Counted from the first letter of the stretch, positions 1 to 6,590 are shown. The stretch: 11,606 nucleotides of DNA from Clostridia bacterium (GCA_017556885.1 JAFYLV010000009.1:1-11606), one strand, 5' to 3'. The notes: a model not told the origin generated them from the sequence alone. A program made the numbers and translations.

Positions 1-205
1 GCTATCCCTTCCGAGCCGAGGTCCCGAAAACAGGGGTTTTCCTGCGAGTAGACGGCCTTCGTTTCTGCCGCGTTAAGGTGGGGGGCTTGTTGGAGCCCGC
101 AGAGTGGTTTTCTCCGAAACGGGGAAAGCAAATTGAGTGGTACCGCGGATAGTTTGTACGAAATTACCCGTCTCAAGAAAGAAAATTTCTTGGGACGGTT
201 TTTTT
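1..205 (+). promoter_or_regulatory. T-box riboswitch leader (5' end cut by window)
   Basis: The T-box core TGGTACCGCGG is at 138-148, preceded by AAATTGAG. Upstream, AGTA (47-50), CGGC (53-56) pairing with GCCG (67-70) and GTTA (72-75) resemble the linker/stem II region of T-box leaders, and GGGCT/AGCCC (83-87 with 94-98) forms a stem III-like hairpin. TTGAG (133-137) can pair with CTCAA (172-176), giving the antiterminator; CTCAA is also part of the 5' arm of the terminator at 168-198, so the two folds exclude each other. Known for the family: uncharged tRNA binds the specifier loop and the UGGN bulge and stabilises the antiterminator, switching on the gene downstream. Most of Stem I lies before position 1, so the specifier codon and amino acid cannot be assigned safely. 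U at 141 in UGGU predicts a tRNA with A73. The controlled gene starts at 254. Confidence 0.9.
168..205 (+). terminator. T-box-controlled intrinsic terminator
   Basis: A 13-bp stem pairs 168-180 with 186-198, with one G-U pair and loop GAAAA, followed by seven T at 199-205. Its 5' arm contains the CTCAA needed for the antiterminator, so it acts as a conditional terminator before the acyl-CoA ligase gene. Confidence 0.93.
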
Positions 206-253
206 ATTGCCTCTCCCAAGAGCCAAACCGATGAAAAAGAGAGGAGAAACAAC

Positions 254-2554
254 ATGGAATTCAATCTGAAGGAAGTCGCACGCCGCATCCGCGACCTGCG
301 CGAAGCCACCGGCTATTCCCCGGAAGAGCTGGCACGTCTGACCGGCGTCAGCGTTGAGGATTACCGGACTCTGGAGGCCGGTGACACCGACTTTACCTTT
401 ACCTTTATCTACAAGTGCGCCAAGGCCTGCGGCGTTGAGGTCACGGACATTCTGGAGGGAACCAGCGCAACCCTGACCTCCTTCACCGTCACCCGCCGCG
501 GTGAGGGTATGAAGATCGTAAAGAAGCACGGTTACGTCTACAATAACCTCGCTCCGAAGTTCAAGGATAAGCTGGCCGAGCCCTTCCTCGTCAAGTTCCC
601 CTATCTGCCGGAGGAGCAGGATGCTCCCATGAAACTCAGTTCTCACAACGGACAGGAGTTTGACGTTATCGTCAAGGGCTCCCTCAAGGTGCAGGTTGGC
701 GGACACGTGGAGGTCCTCAACGAGGGCGACTCCATCTTCTACAACAGTCTCATTCCCCACGGTATGATCGCCGTGTCCGAGGGCGGTTGCGAGTTCCACG
801 CCGTGGTGCTCAATCCCCAGGACGGCCAGGTCAGCGAGGAATACCCCGAGGCTCCCTATGTCGCGGCGAAGGCCGCCGAGGAGAAGAGCCGCGTGACCTC
901 TGTTGCCGACAATTTTATCACCTCCACCTACGACGAGCAGGGGGTATTCAACGGCATTTCCTTCAAAAATGAGGATCGCTTCAACTTTGCCTTCGACTGT
1001 GTGGATGCCATCGCGGCAAAGAATCCCAACAAGCTTGCCATGCAGTGGGTCGCAAATGACAAGACCGACCGGCAGTTCACCTTCCTTGACATGAAGAAAT
1101 ATTCCGCGAAGACGGCGAACTATTTCGAATCCCTCGGCATCAAGCGCGGCGATACCGTCATGCTGGTGCTCAAGCGCCATTATCAGTTCTGGTTCTGCAT
1201 GCTTGCCCTGCACAAGATCGGTGCCATCGCCATCCCCGCCACCAATCAGCTGGTGGAGCACGACTTTACCTACCGTTACAAGGCGGCAAAGGTCAAGGCC
1301 ATCGTTTGCACGGCTGACGGTGAGGTCGCCGCGGAGGCCGAAAAGGCCGCTGCGGAGTTCCCCGGTATGATCAAGGTCATGGTCGGCGCAAAGCGCGAGG
1401 GATGGGCGGACTTCAACGTCGAGATGGAGCGCTTCTCCACCCATTTTGACCGCAAGCCCGATTCTCCCTGCGGTGACGATCCCATGCTCATGCTTTTCAC
1501 CTCCGGCACTACGGGATATCCCCGTATCGCTACCCATTCCTACAAGTATGCCCTTGGCCATTATCCCACCGCGCGCCACTGGCACAACGTGGATCCCAAC
1601 GGCCTCCACTTCACCATCTCCGATACCGGCTGGGGCAAGGCGCTTTGGGGCAAGCTCTACGGCCAGTGGTTGTGCGAGGCGGCGGTCTTCACCTATGACT
1701 TTGACCGCTTCCGCTCGGAGGACATCCTGCCGCTCTTTGCAAAGTACGGCATCACCACCTTCTGCGCACCGCCCACCATGTATCGCTTCTTTATCAAGGA
1801 GGATCTCTCCAAGTACGATCTTTCCTCCATCAAGTATGCCACCACGGCGGGCGAGGCCCTCAACCCCGAGGTGTTCAATCAGTTTAAGAAGGCCACCGGC
1901 CTGACCATCATGGAGGGCTTCGGCCAGACGGAGACCACCCTTTCCATCGCAAACTTTGTGGGCTCCACCCCGAAGATCGGCTCCATGGGTAAGCCGAGCC
2001 CCCTTTACGACGTTGTCCTGCTGGACGGCGACGGCAATCTCTGCAAGACCGGCGACGTCGGTGAGATCTGCATCCGCACCAAGGATGGCAGCCCCTGCGG
2101 ACTCTTCATCGGTTATTATCTGGATGAGGAAAAGACCAATGAAGTCTGGCACGACGGTTATTACCATACCGGCGACCAGGCTACCATGGACGAGGACGGA
2201 TATCTTTGGTACGTTGGCCGCAACGACGATGTTATCAAGTCCTCCGGTTACCGTATCGGACCCTTTGAGATCGAAAGCGTCATCATGGAGCTTCCCTACG
2301 TGCTGGAGTGTGCCATCACCCCTGTGCCCGACGAGGTGCGCGGTCAGATCGTCAAGGCGACCATCGTGCTCACCCGCGGCACGGAAGGTACCGATGCGCT
2401 GAAAAAAGAGGTGCAGGAGTACGTCAAGACCCACACCGCACCCTACAAGTATCCCCGCATCGTTGAGTTCGTTGACGAGCTGCCCAAGACCATCAGCGGC
2501 AAGATCCGCCGCGTGGAGATCCGCAAAAAGGATAATGAAAAGCAGAACGGCTGA
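254..2554 (+). CDS. XRE HTH-cupin-acyl-CoA synthetase (AMP-forming) fusion
   Basis: The start at 254 is chosen because GAGGAG lies just upstream (241-246); the open frame reaching back to 137 runs through the T-box terminator and is not real. The 766-aa product has three parts. Residues about 5-66 resemble an XRE helix-turn-helix. Residues about 115-190 form a cupin (QEFDVIVKG, then GDSIFYNSLIPHGM). Residues about 240-766 form an ANL-superfamily adenylating enzyme with the P-loop TSGTTGYPR (416-424), SDTGWGKALWG as in medium-chain acyl-CoA synthetases, GFGQTET, TGD (639-641), GRNDDVIKSSGYRIGP (655-670) and the catalytic lysine at K750 in TISGKIRR. The enzyme should activate a carboxylic acid with ATP and CoA; the acid cannot be named from sequence. 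Oddities: the P-loop lysine is Arg424, and the HTH recognition region is acidic (SVEDYRTLEAGD), so DNA binding is uncertain. The product is probably cytosolic and the gene monocistronic. Confidence 0.9.
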   Translation: MEFNLKEVARRIRDLREATGYSPEELARLTGVSVEDYRTLEAGDTDFTFTFIYKCAKACGVEVTDILEGTSATLTSFTVTRRGEGMKIVKKHGYVYNNLAPKFKDKLAEPFLVKFPYLPEEQDAPMKLSSHNGQEFDVIVKGSLKVQVGGHVEVLNEGDSIFYNSLIPHGMIAVSEGGCEFHAVVLNPQDGQVSEEYPEAPYVAAKAAEEKSRVTSVADNFITSTYDEQGVFNGISFKNEDRFNFAFDCVDAIAAKNPNKLAMQWVANDKTDRQFTFLDMKKYSAKTANYFESLGIKRGDTVMLVLKRHYQFWFCMLALHKIGAIAIPATNQLVEHDFTYRYKAAKVKAIVCTADGEVAAEAEKAAAEFPGMIKVMVGAKREGWADFNVEMERFSTHFDRKPDSPCGDDPMLMLFTSGTTGYPRIATHSYKYALGHYPTARHWHNVDPNGLHFTISDTGWGKALWGKLYGQWLCEAAVFTYDFDRFRSEDILPLFAKYGITTFCAPPTMYRFFIKEDLSKYDLSSIKYATTAGEALNPEVFNQFKKATGLTIMEGFGQTETTLSIANFVGSTPKIGSMGKPSPLYDVVLLDGDGNLCKTGDVGEICIRTKDGSPCGLFIGYYLDEEKTNEVWHDGYYHTGDQATMDEDGYLWYVGRNDDVIKSSGYRIGPFEIESVIMELPYVLECAITPVPDEVRGQIVKATIVLTRGTEGTDALKKEVQEYVKTHTAPYKYPRIVEFVDELPKTISGKIRRVEIRKKDNEKQNG

Positions 2555-2557
2555 ATA

Positions 2558-2596
2558 AAAAGAAGCACCGCGGATATACTCTGCGGTGCTTCTTTT
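2558..2596 (+). terminator. Strong, probably bidirectional terminator
   Basis: A perfect 14-bp stem pairs 2558-2571 with 2583-2596 across an 11-nt loop. It starts four bases after the ligase stop codon. A-rich and T-rich ends lie on both sides, so it can stop transcription in both directions between the convergent ligase and rplL genes. Confidence 0.9.
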
Positions 2597-2610
2597 GCCA
2601 AAAGGCATAA

Positions 2611-2644
2611 AAAAGGGACAGATCCGGCTGGATCTGTCCCTTTT
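2611..2644 (-). terminator. rplJL operon terminator
   Basis: A perfect 15-bp stem pairs 2611-2625 with 2630-2644 around the loop GGCT (plus strand). On the minus strand it ends in a T run about 30 bases after the rplL stop codon. It can also work as a second terminator for the plus strand. Confidence 0.9.
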
Positions 2645-2673
2645 GAAAAGATGTAGTTGGCAAAAGCCGGGTC

Positions 2674-3054
2674 TTACTTGACCTCGACCTCGGCACCGGC
2701 CTCTTCGAGCTTCTTCTTGATGTCCTCAGCGTCATCCTTGGAGACAGCTTCCTTGAGGGTCTTGGGAGCGCCGTCGACGAGCTCCTTAGCTTCCTTCAGA
2801 CCAAGGCCGGTCAGCTCACGGACAACCTTGATGACAGCGATCTTGTTAGCACCGGCAGCCTTGAGCACGACGTCGAACTCGGTCTGCTCAGCAGCGGCGG
2901 GAGCATCGTCAGCAGCAGCGCCGCCAACCATAGCAACGGGAGCAGCAGCGGAAACGCCGAACTCCTCCTCGAGAGCCTTAACGAGCTCGGAGAGCTCGAG
3001 AACGGTAAGAGTCTTTACCTCTTCGATAATGCCAAGAATCTTCTCACTGGCCAT
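2674..3054 (-). CDS. rplL: 50S ribosomal protein L7/L12
   Basis: The protein is 126 aa, normal for bacterial L7/L12. Residues about 1-35 are the N-terminal dimerisation helices, residues 35-57 an Ala-rich hinge, and residues 58-126 the globular domain carrying [12 protein letters not shown] (83-94), the conserved factor-binding surface. In the ribosome, L7/L12 dimers sit on L10 as the stalk and recruit and stimulate the translation GTPases. A GGAGG site precedes the start. It follows rplJ by 67 bp in the same direction, so both are read from the rplJ promoter, and it ends at a strong terminator. rpoB, the usual downstream neighbour in Firmicutes, is absent. Confidence 0.98.
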   Translation of the reverse strand: MASEKILGIIEEVKTLTVLELSELVKALEEEFGVSAAAPVAMVGGAAADDAPAAAEQTEFDVVLKAAGANKIAVIKVVRELTGLGLKEAKELVDGAPKTLKEAVSKDDAEDIKKKLEEAGAEVEVK

Positions 3055-3121
3055 TTTTCTAATCCTCCAAAACTAATATAAATAAAAGTAAGGTTTATAA
3101 AATTTTGCGGGAGCGGTACGA

Positions 3122-3625
3122 TTACGCACTCTGCTTCTCGCGGATCTGATCCAGCGCGCGGGCCAGACCGGAAATGGGTGCCTGCAGCGTACCGAGGACG
3201 ATGGCGATGAGAACCTCGCGGGTCGGCAGCTTGGCAACGTCGACAATAGCGGCGGAATCCACCACCTTGCCTTCAACAACGCCGCCCTTGAACTGGAAGT
3301 TCTCGTGCTTCTTGGCGTAGTTGTAAAGGATGCGGGCGGGAGCGACGGCATCGGAATCGCAGGATGCGATAGCGGTGCAGCCGGCGAGGTTCTCGGCGAG
3401 GGCCTCGTAACCAGCCTCCTTGAGGGCAAAGGTCAGGATGGAGTTCTTAACGACCTCGTACTTGACACCGGCCTCGCGGAGCTCACGGCGCAGCTGAGTA
3501 TCATCCTCAACAGGGATACCGGAGAAGTTGACGAAAACGAAGGACTTCGCATTCTTCATCTCTTCGGCAACAGCGGCCACCTTGGCCTTCTTCTGCTCGA
3601 GGATGCTTGCGTTTGCATGCAGCAT
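3122..3625 (-). CDS. rplJ: 50S ribosomal protein L10
   Basis: The start at 3625 is chosen because AGGAGGTGA (AGGAGG at 3636-3641, plus-strand coordinates) lies correctly upstream; the longer frame from 3649 would translate the ribosome binding site itself. The 167-aa product has the L10 fold: the N-terminal KSFVFVNFSGI segment, the LRRELREAGVKYEVVKNSI region and a C-terminal helix (ISGLARALDQIREK) that binds L7/L12 dimers. L10 anchors the stalk on 23S rRNA and in many bacteria represses its own mRNA through the leader. It heads a two-gene operon with rplL, with a dedicated promoter and an L10-type leader. Confidence 0.97.
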   Translation of the reverse strand: MLHANASILEQKKAKVAAVAEEMKNAKSFVFVNFSGIPVEDDTQLRRELREAGVKYEVVKNSILTFALKEAGYEALAENLAGCTAIASCDSDAVAPARILYNYAKKHENFQFKGGVVEGKVVDSAAIVDVAKLPTREVLIAIVLGTLQAPISGLARALDQIREKQSA

Positions 3626-3656
3626 TTCAATTTCACCTCCTGAGATCAAAAATTAT

Positions 3657-3684
3657 GCCCCCGCGTCCGGAGAGACACGAGGGC
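3657..3684 (-). terminator. Possible attenuator hairpin in the rplJ leader
   Basis: On the minus strand GCCCTCGTGTC pairs with GACGCGGGGGC (plus 3657-3667 with 3674-3684), 11 bp including G-U pairs, followed by ATAATTTTT. The tail is broken by A residues, so termination is plausible but not certain. It lies between the L10-binding part of the leader and the rplJ ribosome binding site, where attenuators occur in some Firmicutes. Confidence 0.5.
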
Positions 3685-3781
3685 GAACTGATCTCAAGAA
3701 TCATCGCACCGTATCCTCGGCAGGAAGCTTTCGCGTTATGCCCGTTTAAAGGGCTCCTGCTGTCTGTGGAGCGGAAACAAC
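3685..3781 (-). promoter_or_regulatory. Ribosomal protein L10 leader
   Basis: On the minus strand the untranslated region holds CAGACAGCAGGAGCCC (RNA sense of about 3751-3767), then TTTAAACGGGC, and later CTTCCTGCCGAGG (about 3715-3727). This matches the usual pattern of the L10 leader, in which AGACAGCAGG faces CCTGCCGAGG around a kink-turn that binds L10(L12)4. Excess L10-L12 complex would lower expression of rplJL. The assignment rests on recalled motif similarity and position. Confidence 0.85.
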
Positions 3782-3787
3782 ATATAT

Positions 3788-3815
3788 ATTATACCAGCGA
3801 AATTCCGTTTGTCAA
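3788..3815 (-). promoter_or_regulatory. rplJL promoter
   Basis: Reading the minus strand, a perfect -35 TTGACA (plus 3810-3815) and a perfect -10 TATAAT (plus 3788-3793) are 16 bp apart. This gives a leader of about 155 nt before rplJ. The operon therefore does not depend on upstream rplKA transcription. Confidence 0.9.
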
Positions 3816-3873
3816 CACTTTTTTTACAAAAACACAAAAAACGTCAAAAATATGTAAGAATTCCCGAGGCTTC

Positions 3874-3903
3874 TTGACAGCAGGATGTGGAATGCGGTAT
3901 ATT
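3874..3903 (+). promoter_or_regulatory. Promoter of the putative glycoside hydrolase operon
   Basis: A perfect -35 TTGACA (3874-3879) and a good -10 TATATT (3898-3903) are separated by 18 bp, about 34 bases before the start codon. It diverges from the rplJL promoter. The A/T-rich stretch between the two promoters (about 3816-3873) contains nothing else that I can name. Confidence 0.8.
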
Positions 3904-3936
3904 GGCAGCAGAAATATCGCGTTGGAGGACGAGTAT

Positions 3937-5481
3937 ATGAAAATCACGAAAATTGAGGCCTGCCGCGAGGAGATCCGCCTGTATACAGATGCCGACGGTG
4001 CGGTCACGGTCACCGAATTTGCCGCAACGGTCGGCGGTGCGCCGGCGCGCGTCATCTCCCGGACGGAGACGGCCGCCGTAAACGGCGTGATCGCTCTGCC
4101 GCGGAATAACGGAGAGGGAGACCGTATTTTTTCCCGCTTTTCCGTTTCCGGGGCGGAGGGTGTTTGCTATGTGACGGATATTGCTTCCGATGTGCCGGAG
4201 GTGACGGGAGAATATCCCCAGCCGGATACCATCAAGACCCTCGGCGCACCGCCGAAGCTCGGTGCGCGGCTGGGTATTCCGCAGGGACGGTACGATGTCT
4301 CCCTGCCCGGTATCATGTCCACAAAGCCTACGGAGGACACCATTCCTTACGAGCACAACGGAAAGACCTATTATTTTATCGAAAGTGCCCTGCGCGGGCT
4401 GGATGCGCATATGAAGACCGCGCCCCTCAACACCCTCATCCTTCTCAATTCGCCCCGAAGCTTTGGATCTACGGGGGAAAAGGCGCTGCTGGACAAGGTC
4501 ATCCATCCCTGCTTTGACTGGAACTACCCCGACGCCTTTATCAGTGCCTTCAACACCGAGACGGAGGAGGGCCTTGGCTACTACGGCGCCTTTGTGGAGT
4601 TTCTCGTGGAGCGATATACCCGCCCGGACGGCAAATACGGCCGCGCCGGCGGCGCCATCATCTCCAACGAGGTCAATTCCCAGTACGTCTGGGGCAATGC
4701 CGGCGAGATGACCGCCGAGGACTATATGCGCGAGTATACCCAGGCCATGCGCATGGCCTGGCTCTGTGCCCGCAAGCACTGCAGCTGGTTCCGTGTCTAT
4801 ATCTCCCTTGACCATTTCTGGACGGGGGTCAATTTTAGCGCCTCCGAGCCCCTGCGCTTCTATCCCGGCCGCCGGCTTTTGGAGCTTCTCAATGCCTATG
4901 CAGGGGCGGAGGGGGACTTTGACTGGGGCATTGCCCACCATCCTTACCCCGAGAATCTCCGGTTCCCCGATTTCTGGAATGACCGCGTGCCGCGCTTCTC
5001 TCTCAATACAAAAAAGATCACCTTTAAAAATATGGAGGTGCTGGAGGCCTTCCTTTCGCAGCCGGAGTATCTGTACCGTGGCGCGCTGCGCCGGGTGATC
5101 TTCAGCGAGCAGGGCTTCAACTCCCAGTCGGGCGACCTGCAGACCATCACCGAAAAGCAGGCGGCGGCAGGATATGTGCTGGCTTATATGAAGGCAAGAA
5201 ACATGAAGTGCGTGGATATGTTCACCCACCATGCCTGCGTGGACAATCCCCACGAATTCGGCCTGAATCTCGGCATTTTTCGTTATGACCCGGATGCGCC
5301 GGAGTGCGTTGGTGAGCCAAAACCCATTTTTGAATCCCTCATGGCCATGGACACGCCCGACGAGACGGCGGTGGTGGAAAAGGCCCGCGCCTTTATCGGC
5401 GCAGATCTCTTTGACTACCTGCTTAACCCTCCAAAGATCGAGGGGATGCCGGAAGCACGGGATGTGCTTGGAAATGCATAA
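3937..5481 (+). CDS. Putative glycoside hydrolase, DUF5722-like
   Basis: The start at 3937 follows GGAGGA (3924-3929) and the promoter; the longer open frame from 3607 crosses the divergent leader and is rejected. The 514-aa product has no signal peptide, so it is probably cytosolic. Residues about 1-95 are beta-rich and may be an accessory domain; the rest reads like a TIM barrel. ISNEVN places Asn244-Glu245 like the acid/base NE pair on strand 4 of clan A hydrolases, and FSEQGFNS places Glu391 like the nucleophile on strand 7. SLDHFW (291-295) and HHPYPEN (from 334) are further likely active-site segments. It resembles the uncharacterised DUF5722 family as I recall it, and I infer retaining hydrolysis of an oligosaccharide or glycoside of unknown identity. 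A small XRE regulator follows after 18 bp. Confidence 0.75.
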   Translation: MKITKIEACREEIRLYTDADGAVTVTEFAATVGGAPARVISRTETAAVNGVIALPRNNGEGDRIFSRFSVSGAEGVCYVTDIASDVPEVTGEYPQPDTIKTLGAPPKLGARLGIPQGRYDVSLPGIMSTKPTEDTIPYEHNGKTYYFIESALRGLDAHMKTAPLNTLILLNSPRSFGSTGEKALLDKVIHPCFDWNYPDAFISAFNTETEEGLGYYGAFVEFLVERYTRPDGKYGRAGGAIISNEVNSQYVWGNAGEMTAEDYMREYTQAMRMAWLCARKHCSWFRVYISLDHFWTGVNFSASEPLRFYPGRRLLELLNAYAGAEGDFDWGIAHHPYPENLRFPDFWNDRVPRFSLNTKKITFKNMEVLEAFLSQPEYLYRGALRRVIFSEQGFNSQSGDLQTITEKQAAAGYVLAYMKARNMKCVDMFTHHACVDNPHEFGLNLGIFRYDPDAPECVGEPKPIFESLMAMDTPDETAVVEKARAFIGADLFDYLLNPPKIEGMPEARDVLGNA

Positions 5482-5499
5482 CAAAAGGAGGGGAGAGAC

Positions 5500-5745
5500 A
5501 TGAAGCCGCGAAAGCTCTCCTTGGGTGACCGGAATATAATCGGCCGTAGGGTCACGGAAGCACGGCTTACCAAAGGATGGAAGCAGGTTGAACTTCTTGC
5601 AAAACTGCAGCTGGCCGGGATCGATTTGAGCGTGCCTGCACTGTCTCTTCTCGAAGGACAGAAGCGCCCTGTTTCGGACATTGAATTGAAAGCACTGGCA
5701 GAGATCCTGGAAGTCTCGCCGGATTGGCTGCTGGGAAGAGAATAG
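5500..5745 (+). CDS. Small XRE-family transcriptional regulator
   Basis: This 81-aa protein consists almost only of a helix-turn-helix domain: NIIGRRVTEARLTKGWKQVEL begins the fold, DLSVPALSLLEGQKRPVSD carries the recognition helix and turn, and ELKALAEILEVSPDWLLG closes it. The arrangement is typical of lambda-repressor/Cro-like regulators. AGGAGGGG stands just before the start codon. It is probably cotranscribed with the glycoside hydrolase gene 18 bp upstream and ends at a terminator, so it may control that operon, but no operator could be identified. There is no effector or peptidase domain and no phage gene nearby, so a phage repressor origin is not supported. Confidence 0.88.
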   Translation: MKPRKLSLGDRNIIGRRVTEARLTKGWKQVELLAKLQLAGIDLSVPALSLLEGQKRPVSDIELKALAEILEVSPDWLLGRE

Positions 5746-5759
5746 GATTTATCAGGTAA

Positions 5760-5796
5760 GAAGCACCCCCGATGGGGGTGCTTCCATTTTTTCAAT
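5760..5796 (+). terminator. Terminator of the glycoside hydrolase-XRE operon
   Basis: A perfect 11-bp stem pairs 5760-5770 with 5774-5784 around a three-base GAT loop, followed by CATTTTTT. It also lies just past the stop codon of the convergent DUF1287 gene, but the T run on that strand is weak. Confidence 0.9.
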
Positions 5797-5797
5797 A

Positions 5798-6454
5798 TTA
5801 CCCCTCCCAGCGGTAGTGGCCGACGATCTCGTCATGCAGGAGGGCATTTTCCTCGGCGCCGGTGCCGCTGCCGTGATGGATGATATAGGGGATGCCGAGG
5901 CGGTTGCGCTTATCGGAAACGATGCCGATGTGTCCAGCGTAGACCACGATATCTCCCGGCTGCCAGGCGGCGATGGCGGAGGTGTCGCAGGTGAGGGAGA
6001 GGGCATGCGCCTCGAAAAACACCCGCAGGTTCCGCACCCGGCGGAAGTCGATGTTCGGGTCTGGCTTGGTGATGGAGGTATAGGCCTCCGGCCGGGCGGC
6101 GATATCAGCATCCACCAGCGCCTTTAAATCATATCCCGCGGCCTTGAAGGCCATCCAGATGACGTCGGTGCATACGCCCTCGCCCTCCGGAGGATAGCCG
6201 CCGGCATAATAGGCGCTGACGTACTGCGGCGCGCTTTCGATGCGGGCGCGGGCGGCGAGCAGCATATCGGTATAATCGTCCACCCCGTCGCCGTCGGCGT
6301 CCCGGGGACTTTGCAGGGTCTCAATGCCGAAATCTGCGGCGGAATAGACGCGGCCGGGTATAAAACCGCGGTCGGAAAGAAACCGCAGCAGGAAAAAGGA
6401 CAAAACGAGCAGGCAGAGCAGGGGAAGGGCGATGCGCAGGGCTTTTTCTTTCAT
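5798..6454 (-). CDS. Membrane-anchored DUF1287 family protein (YijF-like)
   Basis: The protein is 218 aa. An N-terminal hydrophobic segment (residues about 7-26, after MKEKALR) is a signal anchor or uncleaved signal, so the domain should face outside. The rest matches the DUF1287 pattern: YYAGGYPP (82-89), GVCTDVIW with Cys95, DPNIDFRRVRN, WQPGDIVVYAGHIGIVSD with His175, IIHHGSG and a closing GHYR. Cys and His in this order resemble a NlpC/P60-like papain-fold hydrolase, so cell-wall peptide cleavage is possible but inferred. DADGDGVDD (52-60) is an EF-hand-like calcium loop just before the domain. The ribosome binding site is weak. It has its own promoter and is not in an operon. Confidence 0.85.
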   Translation of the reverse strand: MKEKALRIALPLLCLLVLSFFLLRFLSDRGFIPGRVYSAADFGIETLQSPRDADGDGVDDYTDMLLAARARIESAPQYVSAYYAGGYPPEGEGVCTDVIWMAFKAAGYDLKALVDADIAARPEAYTSITKPDPNIDFRRVRNLRVFFEAHALSLTCDTSAIAAWQPGDIVVYAGHIGIVSDKRNRLGIPYIIHHGSGTGAEENALLHDEIVGHYRWEG

Positions 6455-6485
6455 GTATGTTCACACTTTCCGGGAAATTACCTAT

Positions 6486-6514
6486 ATTATACAGGAAAGA
6501 TGCATCGTTTTAAA
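6486..6514 (-). promoter_or_regulatory. Promoter of the DUF1287 gene
   Basis: On the minus strand a perfect -10 TATAAT (plus 6486-6491) lies 17 bp from a weak -35 TTTAAA (plus 6509-6514). It sits just downstream of the oxidoreductase terminator and about 30 bases before the start codon. Confidence 0.65.
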
Positions 6515-6535
6515 GAGCAAAAAGATTCAGATTTG

Positions 6536-6570
6536 CATAAAAAGGCCCGGAGAGAAGAGTCTCTCCGGGC
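6536..6570 (-). terminator. Terminator after the Gfo/Idh/MocA gene
   Basis: A perfect 11-bp stem pairs 6545-6555 with 6560-6570 (GCCCGGAGAGA with its complement) around a 4-base loop. On the minus strand it is followed by CTTTTTATG, about 20 bases beyond the stop codon of the oxidoreductase. It closes the minus-strand gene run. Confidence 0.9.
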
Positions 6571-6590
6571 TTTGGTGTGTATAGGGGGGA

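Noticed and set aside
137..253. N-terminal extension of the ligase back to the ATG at 137
   Set aside because: It would be translated from within the T-box core and through the terminator hairpin; a ribosome binding site at 241-246 supports the start at 254.
173..2608. 811-codon open frame on the minus strand, antisense to the acyl-CoA ligase
   Set aside because: It has no known motifs and no ribosome binding site, overlaps the T-box terminator and follows from GC-rich third positions of the real gene.
3844..5484. 546-codon minus-strand frame opposite the glycoside hydrolase
   Set aside because: Its composition is that of a shadow frame, and the plus strand has promoter, ribosome binding site and family motifs.
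5500..5745. Small XRE gene as sign of a prophage or antitoxin
   Set aside because: No integrase, phage structural gene, toxin or attachment repeat lies nearby; the gene follows a hydrolase gene by 18 bp.
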